Shown here piece by piece: positions 33,509 through 42,837 of a stretch of DNA of 64,000 bases. Within the stretch, counting starts at the first letter, position 1. Each line of letters starts with the position of its first letter. Source of the DNA: JAIWNK01 sp964453115 (GTDB lineage Bacteria; Chloroflexota; Anaerolineae; Anaerolineales; Anaerolineaceae); the NCBI GenBank assembly GCA_964453115.1, contig CAYVRT010000004.1, positions 1 to 64,000 of the forward strand. The letters are read 5' to 3'. The position numbers and the translations under genes are program-made. Under the pieces are notes generated by a model. That model was not told where the DNA came from and did not search any database. It saw only the letters and a program-made list of their open reading frames with translations.

Positions 33509-34110
33509 AACGAGTGTATTTGCTGCGGCATGGCGAAAATGATGTGATGGCACGTCGGTTGGCTGGGCGTTTGCCCGGTACGCACCTCAATCGGCGTGGC
33601 CAAGAGCAAGCACAACGAGTGGCAGACAAATTATCCGGTCAACCGATTCGGGCCGTCTTTAGTAGCCCAATGGAGCGCGCGCTGGAAACTGCTGCGCCGC
33701 TTGCGGCGGCGTTGGGCTTGCCTGTGCGGGTGTTGGACGGTCTGAATGAGGTGGATTATGGCGAGTGGCAGGGGCGCACCTATCGTCAGCTGGCACGGGT
33801 TCGCTTGTGGCAATTGGTGGTCCAGTCGCCTTCGCAGGTGCGTTTTCCGGGCGGGGAGACATTGGTTGAGGTGCAAGCCAGGGCCATTGCGGCGGTTCAA
33901 TGGGCGGCAGCACAGGTTGGGGCGGATGAAATTGTGGCTTGTTTTACGCATGGCGATGTGGTGCGCCTGACGACTGCCTGGGCGCTGAAGATGGCGCTGG
34001 ATACCTATCGAATTTTGCAGGCAGATACTGCTTCGCTAACTGTGCTGGCATTTGGCGAGCAGCAGTTAGAACGGGTGCTATGCGTTAATCAAGATCTGAC
34101 AGGCGGGTGA
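33505..34110 (+). CDS. Histidine phosphatase family protein
   Basis: The 201-residue protein has the phosphoglycerate-mutase-like core: YLLRHGEND with the phosphorylated His near residue 9, LNRRGQEQA, FSSPMERALETA, the acid residue in NEVDYGEWQG and CFTHGDVVRL with the second His. It probably dephosphorylates a small metabolite or acts as a CobC-like phosphatase; specificity is unknown. It is translationally coupled to rarA. Confidence 0.9.
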   Translation: MKRVYLLRHGENDVMARRLAGRLPGTHLNRRGQEQAQRVADKLSGQPIRAVFSSPMERALETAAPLAAALGLPVRVLDGLNEVDYGEWQGRTYRQLARVRLWQLVVQSPSQVRFPGGETLVEVQARAIAAVQWAAAQVGADEIVACFTHGDVVRLTTAWALKMALDTYRILQADTASLTVLAFGEQQLERVLCVNQDLTGG

Positions 34111-34176
34111 ACCAGAATCAGACTGAGGGCCAGGCGGGGCGGTTTGCGACCTGTGTTTGACCATTTTCAACGTTGT

Positions 34177-35373
34177 TCATGGGATGGCTGACGGTGGGGC
34201 AAAGCGTTGATAGAAGACGGCAACCTGGGCGCGCACCAGATTGATTTCGGCGCGCTGCTGAAGTAGTTGTAGATTGATTTCGGCAGCCTGGCTGCGCAGG
34301 TTGGGGTTGTTGAGGGCGATCACAATGGCTTCGGCTAGAGATTGCGGGTTGTGTGGGTCAACCAGCAGGCCATTGATGCCTGGGGTAATCCATTCACGCA
34401 GAGATTCAATATCGCCTGCGATGGGCAGGCAGCCGCAGGCCATTGCTTCGAGCAGGGTGTTGGGCGTGCCATCGTGGGTGGTGATGGAGAGGGTAATATC
34501 GGAACGGGTGAAGAGATTCCAAAGTGCAGGCTGTGGAAGGTTGGGCAGCAGGCGCAGGGCCTCGGGGTGATGAATGCGGGCAGCCCAGCGTTCGGCCTCT
34601 ATTTGACCGGCCATGCCTGGGCAGAGAAAACCAAGAGAGGGCCAGCGTTGTAGAACAAGCGGCACAGCTTGAAAAAAGGTATCGGTGCTGGCATAGGCCG
34701 GGCGGATGCCGCGTGGGTTAATGATGAGTGGCACGCCTGCGGGTAAGTCATCGGGCAGCTCAGTTGAAACTCGCCGCATTTCTGTCAGGTCAATTCCGCC
34801 AGAGGTGAGAACATTGATAGTTGGCCGGTTGGGGTCAAAGCCCCATTGTGGTGCAAGACGAATGTCGCGCCCGGCATCGGTAATTAGCCCATCGGCACGG
34901 CGCAGGGCGCGGCGTGTCCAGTAACGCATCAGTGGCGAAGCGGGGGCATGGAGGGTCAGGTCATTGCCCCAGGTCGAGAGGATGAGCGGCGTGCCGGGTG
35001 GGGTGTAGCTGGCGAGCATGCCTTCAAAGGGGATGCGTAGGGCATGAACCAGGTCGGGCTTGTGTTGTTGAATCAAACGGGCAAGACGTTTACCGTTTGA
35101 TGGCAGGGTGAGTGGGCCAAGCAGGTAACGCCCGGAAAGGAAAAATCGGCGGAAGCGGCTGATCAACTTTCGGAGCAGGCTGCCAGGGGCAGCGCTGCTG
35201 CCTGAGGCTGCTCCGCCGAATGCAGTGGGCAGGACGATTGTTTGTTCAACGCCGGGGAAGGGCTGGCAGGGAAAGGTGGAAACCAGGGTAACGCGGTGCC
35301 CAATTGCCAGCACGCCGGGAATCCAGCGACGGGTGATTGGGCTGCGACCATCGGCAACGATTAGAATGTGCAT
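34177..35373 (-). CDS. Glycosyltransferase family 4 protein
   Basis: The 398-residue protein has the GT-B layout. The N-terminal domain begins MHILIVADGRSP and the C-terminal domain contains SITTHDGTPNTLLEAMACGCLPIAGD with the E-x7-E type nucleotide-sugar contact. It should transfer a sugar from a nucleotide donor in glycan or glycolipid synthesis. The start ATG has GGAG 6 nt upstream. It is the last gene in the minus-strand run that starts with the C39 peptidase and includes sbcD and sbcC, and lies 9 bp after a second glycosyltransferase. Confidence 0.88.
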   Translation of the reverse strand: MHILIVADGRSPITRRWIPGVLAIGHRVTLVSTFPCQPFPGVEQTIVLPTAFGGAASGSSAAPGSLLRKLISRFRRFFLSGRYLLGPLTLPSNGKRLARLIQQHKPDLVHALRIPFEGMLASYTPPGTPLILSTWGNDLTLHAPASPLMRYWTRRALRRADGLITDAGRDIRLAPQWGFDPNRPTINVLTSGGIDLTEMRRVSTELPDDLPAGVPLIINPRGIRPAYASTDTFFQAVPLVLQRWPSLGFLCPGMAGQIEAERWAARIHHPEALRLLPNLPQPALWNLFTRSDITLSITTHDGTPNTLLEAMACGCLPIAGDIESLREWITPGINGLLVDPHNPQSLAEAIVIALNNPNLRSQAAEINLQLLQQRAEINLVRAQVAVFYQRFAPPSAIP

Positions 35374-35382
35374 GAGAGACTC

Positions 35383-36462
35383 CTAAAGGGTGGCCTGGAT
35401 GGCGGATTCAAATGCTGCGACCATTGCCTCCAGATGGACTTCATTTGAGACGATGTGGTATGAGGCAAGCCCCATTTGTCGCAAGCGGCTTCCATCTGCC
35501 AGGGCAGCGCGTAGGGTGGTGCTGAGCGCAGGCAGGTCGTTGGCTGGGATGTTCCAGCCGTTTTCAGGACGCACCAGGTCGGATTGGGTACCATCACCCG
35601 CAGCAACGATGACGGGTAAGGAGCGGCTCATTGCTTGCTGAACAGCCAGGCCACCGGTTCCGGGCAGGACGAATAAATCGGCCTGGTCGAGCAAGTGGGT
35701 CAGGTCGTTGCCGTGTTTTGTGCCCCAGAAGACGGTTTGCGGGAAGATGTCGGTAGCTAATGCTTCCAGGCGGGGGCGTTCGGGGCCATCACCTACAATC
35801 CAAAGCTGGGGCGGGGTGGGCTGCTCGGCGCAGGCGCGGATGAGCAGGTCTACCCGTTTGCGGGGTTGTAGACGGCCAACATAAATGAGGATGGGTGCAG
35901 TGGCGGATACCGCTGGACGCTCGGGGGGCGGATTGCTAGGGCGTGGGGCAATGGCATTGCGGGCAATGAAGATGCGCCTGGAGGATAGCCCGGCAGCCTG
36001 ATATTGTTGGGCGCCTTGCTGACTGTACGTAATCATAGCATCGAATTGGCTCAAGAAAAGAGAGCGCCAGATGCTGCGCAACGTGGTGGTGGGCGGTGCA
36101 CCCAGTCCCCAGCCAATGACCTTACGGCGATGGCGATGCATCCAGCGCACGGCCAAGGGGCTGAGCAGGTAGCGCGGGTTGGCTTCCAGGATGAGAATTT
36201 CTGGCTGCCAGGTTTTCAGCCAGTGCAATAAACCGCTTTGCCAGCAAAGATACCAGCGCCCTTGAAATAGATGCCGATTGTGGGCGGGTGTGACTTGTGC
36301 TCCTGGCACGGTCAGGCAGTTTTCAACCATCTCGTTCGGACGCGGCTCACCGGCAAAAATGCCTAGCCCATTGGGTGGGCAGGCAGCTGCCAGAGCCTGA
36401 AAGAAAGGTTGACGATAGATGGGCAGAACGCGCTGCTGTAGACCAATGCGAACGGGGATCAT
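35383..36462 (-). CDS. Glycosyltransferase family 4 protein
   Basis: The 359-residue GT-B protein has LIYVGRLQPRKRVDLLIRAC in the linker to the C-terminal domain, IVGDGPERPRLEALA, and FVLPGTGGLAVQQAMSRSLPVIVAAGDG as the donor-binding region. That motif has Gly where many GT4 enzymes have the first Glu, so donor contact may differ. Its ATG overlaps the stop of sbcC (ATGA), so the gene is translated with a DNA repair gene; this is probably an accident of packing. The acceptor is unknown. Confidence 0.87.
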   Translation of the reverse strand: MIPVRIGLQQRVLPIYRQPFFQALAAACPPNGLGIFAGEPRPNEMVENCLTVPGAQVTPAHNRHLFQGRWYLCWQSGLLHWLKTWQPEILILEANPRYLLSPLAVRWMHRHRRKVIGWGLGAPPTTTLRSIWRSLFLSQFDAMITYSQQGAQQYQAAGLSSRRIFIARNAIAPRPSNPPPERPAVSATAPILIYVGRLQPRKRVDLLIRACAEQPTPPQLWIVGDGPERPRLEALATDIFPQTVFWGTKHGNDLTHLLDQADLFVLPGTGGLAVQQAMSRSLPVIVAAGDGTQSDLVRPENGWNIPANDLPALSTTLRAALADGSRLRQMGLASYHIVSNEVHLEAMVAAFESAIQATL

Positions 36463-39014
36463 AGGGTGATGACTCTTACCTGTGAGCCAGTGGGAATTTT
36501 CTCTACCTCAATGCGGGTTGGGAAAGCGTCTTTCATACCCTCAAGATGGGTGATGACCAGAATGCGGGCAAAATCATTGCGCACTTGGTGAATGGCTTCA
36601 ATCAAACGCTGAATACCATCTGCGTCCTGACTGCCAAAACCTTCGTCAATGACCAGAAGTTGCAATCGTGCGCCGGCACGCTGTGCCAGGACGCGTGAGA
36701 GGGCCAGACGAATGGCAAAGTTGACGCGGAAGGCCTCGCCGCCTGAAAAAAGCTCATATTCGCGCCACCCGGTTGGGTCGCTAATCAGGATATCGAGGGT
36801 TTCGCGTTTGTCGTCGCGGGTTTTATCTTTGTAATCGCGCTGGGTGACAAAGCGAACGGACATGTTGCCGTCGCTGAGCCGGTCGAGAAGTTGGTTGGCC
36901 TGGTCTTCAATTTCAGGCAGTGCTTGCTCAATCAACAGGGCGGGGATGCCATCCTTGCCAAATGCCTGTTCAAGAGTCTTGAGGCGGCCAATTTGGGTTG
37001 TGCATTCAGCGCGGTTGCGTTGCAATTCGGATTGCCGGGTATGCAGAGACTCCAAAACCTGGACTTGCTGGTTGGCTGCTCCAACTTCGGCGAGTTGGCG
37101 GTTCTCTTTTTCCTGCAAGCGATAAAAGGCGGCTTCGATGTCATCCAAGTTGGGCGATTCCACAGCCTGGATGCGTTGCTCATCCTGGTAGAAAGCTTCT
37201 TCCAGTTTTTTTTGTTCGGAGCTCAGCGAGGTAATTTGCTCCCGCTGGCGCGAAATTTCGCCTTCCAGGGGTTCAAGGGCAGCACGAGCTTTTTCTAAAT
37301 TTAGCAGGGCGTCCTGGCTTTTGCGGCCTGTTTCTTCGGCCAGCCGGGCGGCCTGATGTTCTGATGGGTCATAGCCCAGGGCGCGCAGTTCGAGATCTAT
37401 GCTGGCAAGCTCGGCGCGGGCCGGCAAGGCAAAATCTTCTGCTTGTAGGCGGTGCGTCAGCTCTTCCAATCTGGGAGCTTCTTGTTCCTGCCAGGCTTGA
37501 ATTTCCTGGCTCAGGTTTTGGCGGCTAAAGAGTAGCGCGTCCAGACGTTTGCTGGCTTGTTGATGGCGAGTTTCGATACTTTGGAGTTCTTTGATTTGCT
37601 GTTGAATTTCTCTTTGGCGCTGGGCATTCATGCCAATGATGGTCCGGTTGGCACGATACTGATCGCCCATTTCTTGGCCGGTGGCTTGCAGTGTTTTGAT
37701 CAGCGCCTGGCTTTCCTGTTCATCGAGGGGGCGATTGCAGGTTGGGCAACACCCCTGTGCGGTTTGCAGGGTTCCAATTTGCTGCTCGATGTCTTTCATG
37801 GCCTGGTGCAGGCGCTCCTTTTCAGCTATCAGCTCGCCGTACTGAATTTGGAGCTGGGACATTTCATCTTGCAGGCTGGTGCGCTGGGCGAGCTTTTCGG
37901 CCAGGTTTGCGGCTTCTTGTTCTGTGGTGGTTATCAGCTCATCCAGTTCGCGAATCTTCGTCTGACGTTGGGCAATCTGCCGTTGATGGTCGAGCAGGGT
38001 TTTCTGTTCCTGCTGCAACCGAGCGCGCTCGGTTGCAATTTGCATTTCGGGTGCTTTACGGCGCTTTTCCTGGCTGCGATATTTCTCGGCCAGGGCGTCG
38101 TATTTTTTCAAGGCCTGGGTAGCTTCTTGCCAGGCCCGATATTGGGCCTGGACGGTTTCTGCGGTTTGCAACGTTTCGAGCAGGGCTTGGCGCTTTAGCT
38201 CTCGCTCTTGCATTTGGTGTTGCAGTAATTGGCAACGCTGCTGGGTGGTTTGCAGCTGTTCGGAGAGTACCCGCAAGTGGCGGCGATGCTCTTCCAGCAG
38301 GCTGTTTTGCTGGCGCGCAAAATCGAGTATTTTGGCCTGTTCGTGACGTTGAACGGAGATCTCTTGCAGTGTGGCCCTGGCTTGCTGCAAGCGTGCCTGG
38401 CGTTGCGGTGCTTCGCTCAGCTCATTATTGACTTCAGCCAATTGTCCTTCTATGCGGGCCAGATCGCTCTCAATGCTTTTACGATGTTCAGCTGTGGTCT
38501 GCCGATATTGCTCCCAGATATCAAGTCCAAGGATGCTGCTGAGGATGCGCTTGCGCTCGGCGGGGCGTTGTTGGGTAAACTGGTCGGCGCGCCCTTGCAG
38601 GAAGAAGGCTGAGTTGGTGAAGGTTTCGTAATCCAGGCGCAATGTGCTTTGGATGCGTTCTTCGGTTTCTCGAAGGCTATGCTCAGTGAGCGGGCGCAGT
38701 TCCCCCTGGTTGTTTTGGATCAAAAATTCGAGAGTGGTGGTTTTATCGCGCTGTTTGCTGCGTTGGACTTGATAACGATTGCCTTCATATTCAAAATCGA
38801 AGATGACCTTTGCCAGGTTGGCGCGGCTGTGGATGAGCGCATCATCACGGCGGCGGGCCTGGCCGAATAAGGCCCAGGTGATGGCGTCCAACAGGGATGA
38901 TTTGCCAGCTCCATTGGCACCAGAGATGCAGGCAATCTCAAAATCGGTGAAGTTAATTTCAGCCGGCTCGAGATAGGAGAGAAAACCAGAGATGCGCAGG
39001 CAGAGAGGGTTCAT
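36459..39014 (-). CDS. sbcC: SbcC-like SMC-family nuclease ATPase subunit
   Basis: The 851-residue protein has an N-terminal Walker A (ISGANGAGKSSLLDAITWAL) and two long coiled coils (about 180-420 and 430-690). The zinc-hook CPTC lies near residues 421-426. The C-terminal half has the signature LFSGGEAFRVNFAIRLALS and Walker B LLVIDEGFGSQD. It pairs with SbcD as a Rad50-Mre11-like nuclease acting on hairpins and blocked DNA ends. The start ATG overlaps the stop of the CorC-like gene. sbcD lies three genes upstream in the same run. Confidence 0.94.
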   Translation of the reverse strand: MNPLCLRISGFLSYLEPAEINFTDFEIACISGANGAGKSSLLDAITWALFGQARRRDDALIHSRANLAKVIFDFEYEGNRYQVQRSKQRDKTTTLEFLIQNNQGELRPLTEHSLRETEERIQSTLRLDYETFTNSAFFLQGRADQFTQQRPAERKRILSSILGLDIWEQYRQTTAEHRKSIESDLARIEGQLAEVNNELSEAPQRQARLQQARATLQEISVQRHEQAKILDFARQQNSLLEEHRRHLRVLSEQLQTTQQRCQLLQHQMQERELKRQALLETLQTAETVQAQYRAWQEATQALKKYDALAEKYRSQEKRRKAPEMQIATERARLQQEQKTLLDHQRQIAQRQTKIRELDELITTTEQEAANLAEKLAQRTSLQDEMSQLQIQYGELIAEKERLHQAMKDIEQQIGTLQTAQGCCPTCNRPLDEQESQALIKTLQATGQEMGDQYRANRTIIGMNAQRQREIQQQIKELQSIETRHQQASKRLDALLFSRQNLSQEIQAWQEQEAPRLEELTHRLQAEDFALPARAELASIDLELRALGYDPSEHQAARLAEETGRKSQDALLNLEKARAALEPLEGEISRQREQITSLSSEQKKLEEAFYQDEQRIQAVESPNLDDIEAAFYRLQEKENRQLAEVGAANQQVQVLESLHTRQSELQRNRAECTTQIGRLKTLEQAFGKDGIPALLIEQALPEIEDQANQLLDRLSDGNMSVRFVTQRDYKDKTRDDKRETLDILISDPTGWREYELFSGGEAFRVNFAIRLALSRVLAQRAGARLQLLVIDEGFGSQDADGIQRLIEAIHQVRNDFARILVITHLEGMKDAFPTRIEVEKIPTGSQVRVITL

Positions 39015-40327
39015 AACGAATTCTCGGAGGTGGAAGAAATGGGGCTGACGAGTACTTTGTCTACTCGACGACCATCCATGTCCATCACTTCGAAGCGCAG
39101 GTTTTGCCATTCAAAATGCTGTCCAGCGCTGGGGATGGCACCTAGCTGACTCATGATGAAGCCGCCCAGGGTTTGATAGCCAATGCGTTCTTCATCAGGC
39201 ATGTCGCGCAGGTCAAAAATATCCTTGAATTCATCAATCGAAATCAGGCCATCGAGCAGCCAACTGCCATCTTCGCGGCGGATGGCCTGCTGATCGTTGT
39301 CGCTAGCATCGGGAATTTCACCGACGATGGCTTCCAAAATATCATATAAGGTGACCATGCCAAGCAAGCCACCATATTCATCAATTACCAGGGCAACATG
39401 CACGCCGGCTTCTTTGATCATTTCCAGTACTTTGAGGACGGACATGCTGTCGGGGACGAAGAGCGGCGGTTGTAGGAGGGTGCGAATTTCAACCGGTGCG
39501 TTTTCAATGCAATGGCTGAGAAAATCGCGCGCCAGGAGGACGCCTTGGACATTATCCAGTGTGCCTTGGGCAACTGGGAAGCGCGTGTGGCCGCTGCGCA
39601 AGACGCGCAAGCGCAGTTCTTCAAAGGGTTCATCAAGATCGAGCCATTCAATTTCGGTGCGCGGAGTCATCACCGAGTCAATGTAGCGGTCGCTAAGGCG
39701 GAAGACACCGGTGACCATATCTTGCTCGGCGGTTTCAAAGACGCCGACTTGAGTGCCTTGTTCCATGAGGACTTTGATTTCTTCTTCAGTGACAGGCGGC
39801 TCTTCGGATGGTCTGACGCCCAGGAGACGCAGACCTAAATCGGTTGATTTGCTGAGCAGGGAAACAACCGGCGCTGTGAACCATGCAAGGGCGCGCATGA
39901 AGGGTGCAACTGCGATGGCAATTCGTTCGGGATTATTGAGCGCCAGGCGTTTGGGGATCAGTTCGCCGATAACGAGCGAGAAGTAGGTGGTGAGCAAGAC
40001 GACAATGGCAAGTGCAATTTCCTGGCTGGCTTCGGCTACTGAGGGAATTTTTTGCAGTTGCTGGGCCAGGCTTTGGGCGAGTGTCGCACCGCCCAAGGCA
40101 CCTGAGAAGATGCCAACCAGCGTGATGCCGATTTGGACGGTGGAGAGCAATCGGTTCGGGTTTTCGGCGAGTTGAATGGCGGCGTTGGCGCCACTTTGAC
40201 CATCTTCGGCGCTTTGCTGAAGGCGAGCTTTGCGGGCTGAGACGAGGGCGATCTCTGACATGGCAAAGGCGCCATTGAGCAGGAGAAGAGAAAAGATAAT
40301 GAGAAGTTGAACGAGAGTTTCATCCAT
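39011..40327 (-). CDS. CorC/HlyC-like CBS-domain membrane protein
   Basis: The 438-residue protein has an N-terminal DUF21/CNNM domain with about four helices (residues 4-190, including the SEIALVSARKARL segment). A pair of CBS domains follows (about 205-330: SVMTPRTEIEWLDLDEP and VALVIDEYGGLLGMVTLYDILE), then a C-terminal CorC_HlyC transporter-associated domain (to about 425). The family is linked to magnesium and cobalt export. It sits between a coiled-coil gene and sbcC, overlapping sbcC by 4 bp; a functional link is not evident. Confidence 0.92.
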   Translation of the reverse strand: MDETLVQLLIIFSLLLLNGAFAMSEIALVSARKARLQQSAEDGQSGANAAIQLAENPNRLLSTVQIGITLVGIFSGALGGATLAQSLAQQLQKIPSVAEASQEIALAIVVLLTTYFSLVIGELIPKRLALNNPERIAIAVAPFMRALAWFTAPVVSLLSKSTDLGLRLLGVRPSEEPPVTEEEIKVLMEQGTQVGVFETAEQDMVTGVFRLSDRYIDSVMTPRTEIEWLDLDEPFEELRLRVLRSGHTRFPVAQGTLDNVQGVLLARDFLSHCIENAPVEIRTLLQPPLFVPDSMSVLKVLEMIKEAGVHVALVIDEYGGLLGMVTLYDILEAIVGEIPDASDNDQQAIRREDGSWLLDGLISIDEFKDIFDLRDMPDEERIGYQTLGGFIMSQLGAIPSAGQHFEWQNLRFEVMDMDGRRVDKVLVSPISSTSENSL

Positions 40328-40336
40328 GGGGTTTGA

Positions 40337-41566
40337 TTAGCGTGGTTTGGTAGGCCGTTTCCTGGGGGGTTGGGCTTCGGTTTGTTGGTTTTCAAGCTGC
40401 TCGATGCGGTCGAGGGCAGCTTGCAGCTCGCGACGAATTTCACCTGCTTCTTCATGGGCGTTATGAAGCTCACGGTTTATTTCAATAATCCGCTTTTCGC
40501 GTTTGGCAATGGCTTCTTGCAGTTCTTCAATTTTCCGGTCGCGTCCGGCTAGTTCGCGGCGCAAATTGACCGATTCGCGTTGTTCGCGTTGCGGGTTCCA
40601 GCCTTGCTCTCCAAGTGAATCTTCGAGTCTTTTTTGCAGTGCAGCAACCTGGCGGTTTTTGGCAGCTGCCTCATCTCGAGCAGACTGAAGCGCCTCTTGT
40701 GTGGTAGTCAGTTGTTGACGTAGTTCGCGAATCGTTTTATCCAGTTTTTCCTGCTTTTCCAGTTCGCCCAGGGCTTGCTCGCGCTCGGCAATGGCTTGCT
40801 GGAGCTGTTGCAGTTCTTTGCGGGCTTGTTCAAGTTCAGCAGTATCTTTTGCCTGGGGTGGTGTGACAGATGGTTGGGGTGGTTGCCGTGTGATGGGGCG
40901 CACAGGTTGTCCGCCGGGCAAAAAGGGTGGGCGAGCCGTTTGGCTTTGTAGCTTGGGGGTTAGTTTGGTGTTGGCAGCAGCAACTGGGGCCGGGGGCTGC
41001 TCCGTTTGCGGTTGGGTGGTGGGGGTGGAGGGGGAAGAACCGCCGGCATTGCGGCTATTAAGCTTTTGTAGCTGGCTTTCAATCCATTGCACAAAACTTT
41101 TGTTGCCCAATTCTTTGTAGATTTGATGGGCTTGTTGGTAGGTTTGAATGGCAGATGAGAAGTCTTGCTCTTCGCCGAACAGGGATGCTTTGAGAATCAG
41201 CGCATAGGCGCTGAACTCTTTCAGCTGTGTTTGGGCGGGTGCTTCAAGTTGCATTTTCTCTAATCGGGCAAGGCGCTTTTCAATGGAACTGAGCGCGTTT
41301 TGACGTTCAATGCGTTCAAAAGTGGGTGTTTGGACAATGATGCCGAGGATGCGTAGCGTCATCCATTCATCATCTGCTTTTGCCATGTGAAAGAGGCAGA
41401 GCAGAAATGCTTTTCCGTGAGGGCTGCCCCCCAGTTCTTTGGCGCGCTGGACCAGATGCCGCCATGCATTCTCGTCCAGGTCAGTTTGCGAGGTTTGCCG
41501 GGCAATGATTTCGGGTGGGATGTTTTGCTGAATTTTGGCAAGGATCCAATCAGAAAGCTGCTGCAT
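40337..41566 (-). CDS. Coiled-coil protein of unknown function
   Basis: The 409-residue protein has three parts. Residues 1-165 are helical with a TPR-like end (FSSAIQTYQQAHQIYKELGN). Residues about 170-245 are a linker rich in Pro, Thr and Gln, and residues about 245-395 a long charged coiled coil with many Glu, Gln, Lys and Arg. The tail is basic (PPRKRPTKPR). I do not recognise the family. It lies between sbcD and the CorC-like gene, 14 bp from sbcD, with a GGAGG site 4 nt before the ATG. It could be a structural or scaffold protein; a role with SbcCD is possible but unproven. Confidence 0.75.
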   Translation of the reverse strand: MQQLSDWILAKIQQNIPPEIIARQTSQTDLDENAWRHLVQRAKELGGSPHGKAFLLCLFHMAKADDEWMTLRILGIIVQTPTFERIERQNALSSIEKRLARLEKMQLEAPAQTQLKEFSAYALILKASLFGEEQDFSSAIQTYQQAHQIYKELGNKSFVQWIESQLQKLNSRNAGGSSPSTPTTQPQTEQPPAPVAAANTKLTPKLQSQTARPPFLPGGQPVRPITRQPPQPSVTPPQAKDTAELEQARKELQQLQQAIAEREQALGELEKQEKLDKTIRELRQQLTTTQEALQSARDEAAAKNRQVAALQKRLEDSLGEQGWNPQREQRESVNLRRELAGRDRKIEELQEAIAKREKRIIEINRELHNAHEEAGEIRRELQAALDRIEQLENQQTEAQPPRKRPTKPR

Positions 41567-41580
41567 AAGGCCTCCGCGAA

Positions 41581-42828
41581 TTAAGCGGTTTCAAAAAGTT
41601 TGGTTTCGGCAATCATTTGTGCGGCCAGTTTTTGTAATTCTGCGCTATCTGTGCCAGGAATTTTGCGGGTTTGCAGATAGAGGCCGAGCAGGTCGAGCGG
41701 GGAGAGGCTGCTGATGGTTTGGTCAGCAGGCAGGCGTAGCCGGGTTTCAATTTGGGGGCGGCGAATCAGGTGAAATTCGAGTGCTGGGGCAGCATAACGG
41801 CGCAGGCCGGGTTCATCGAGCATGGGTTCGAGTGCTTTGGGATAGAGAAGAGTGAGGCGAACGATGGCATCTTTGAGTTTTTCGATCGGGGGAAGGGCGC
41901 GCATGCATTGGCCTGGCACATCTTCTGCGGATGTAATTTCGGCTCGGCAATCAATGAAGGAACGTCCGCGCAGGGCGCGCCATTCAACCTGGGTGGGTTG
42001 GTTGTTGTTGATGGTGGCAATGACAAAGAATTTTTCGTCCGCTGCTTCGCCAAAATCTACCCGCTCAATGGATCCGGGGTAGATGACGGGCGGGTTTGAG
42101 TGTGGGTTGAGGTTTTGGGCCTTGTGAATGTGACCAAGGGCGGTATAGGCAAGGCGTGTATCGCAGACGAGTGAGAGAGGAAGTACCAGGTCGTTACCAA
42201 GCATGACGGTACGTTCGCCACCATATTGGGCGCCTTGAACGGAGGCATGGGCAGTGAGGATGGTTGGCATGGTTGGGCTGCTGGAATTTAGCCAGGTTTG
42301 CACCAGTGCGCTCAGGCGTTCTTCAAGGGCTGTGTAGACCTGGTTGGGGGGCAGGTCTTGTTCGGCAAGGGCAGCCACTAGACCAGAGCGTGAGACCCAG
42401 GGCAAGCAGATGATTTGCAGCGGCAGCCCCCACAACTCGTCGGGGCCAAGCAGAGCGGGGCGAGCGGCAACGCGGACGTAAGGGATTTGGAGCGTGTCAT
42501 ATTCTTGCAGGGCATGGGCGCGTCCAATGGCCGGGGAAAGGTCGTGGTTTCCGACCAGCAGCAAGGTTGGGATTTTGGCCTGGGAGAGGCGCATGATACG
42601 TCGTCCCCACTCGCGCTGAAAGGTTGGTGCCGGGGTGCGGTCTTTGTAGGTGTCGCCGGCAAACAAGACCAGATCCACCTTTTCAGCAATTGCGGTATCC
42701 ACAATCGAATCGAGGGATTTGAGAAAGTCCAATACGCGGCGTGGCAGCCCGGTTTGTGGGTCGTGACGGCCATAACCGGCCATATCAATATGGGCGTCGG
42801 CGAAGTGTAAGATGCGCAGGTTGGGCAC
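41581..42828 (-). CDS. sbcD: SbcD-like Mre11 nuclease subunit
   Basis: The 415-residue protein starts with the metallophosphoesterase core. ILHFADAHIDMAG gives D-x-H, LVLFAGDTYKDR gives GD, LLVGNHDLS gives GNHD, and TAHASV and LGHIHKAQ complete the two-metal site. A C-terminal capping domain follows. It is the nuclease partner of SbcC. The start is GTG 42828 with AGGAG 6 nt upstream. It follows the C39 peptidase gene by 9 bp. Confidence 0.93.
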   Translation of the reverse strand: MPNLRILHFADAHIDMAGYGRHDPQTGLPRRVLDFLKSLDSIVDTAIAEKVDLVLFAGDTYKDRTPAPTFQREWGRRIMRLSQAKIPTLLLVGNHDLSPAIGRAHALQEYDTLQIPYVRVAARPALLGPDELWGLPLQIICLPWVSRSGLVAALAEQDLPPNQVYTALEERLSALVQTWLNSSSPTMPTILTAHASVQGAQYGGERTVMLGNDLVLPLSLVCDTRLAYTALGHIHKAQNLNPHSNPPVIYPGSIERVDFGEAADEKFFVIATINNNQPTQVEWRALRGRSFIDCRAEITSAEDVPGQCMRALPPIEKLKDAIVRLTLLYPKALEPMLDEPGLRRYAAPALEFHLIRRPQIETRLRLPADQTISSLSPLDLLGLYLQTRKIPGTDSAELQKLAAQMIAETKLFETA

Positions 42829-42837
42829 AGAGATCTC

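Noticed and set aside
37557..38198. Hydrophobic plus-strand open frame of 213 codons
   Set aside because: It is the mirror of the sbcC coiled-coil codons; charged heptads on one strand read as Leu/Phe-rich on the other.
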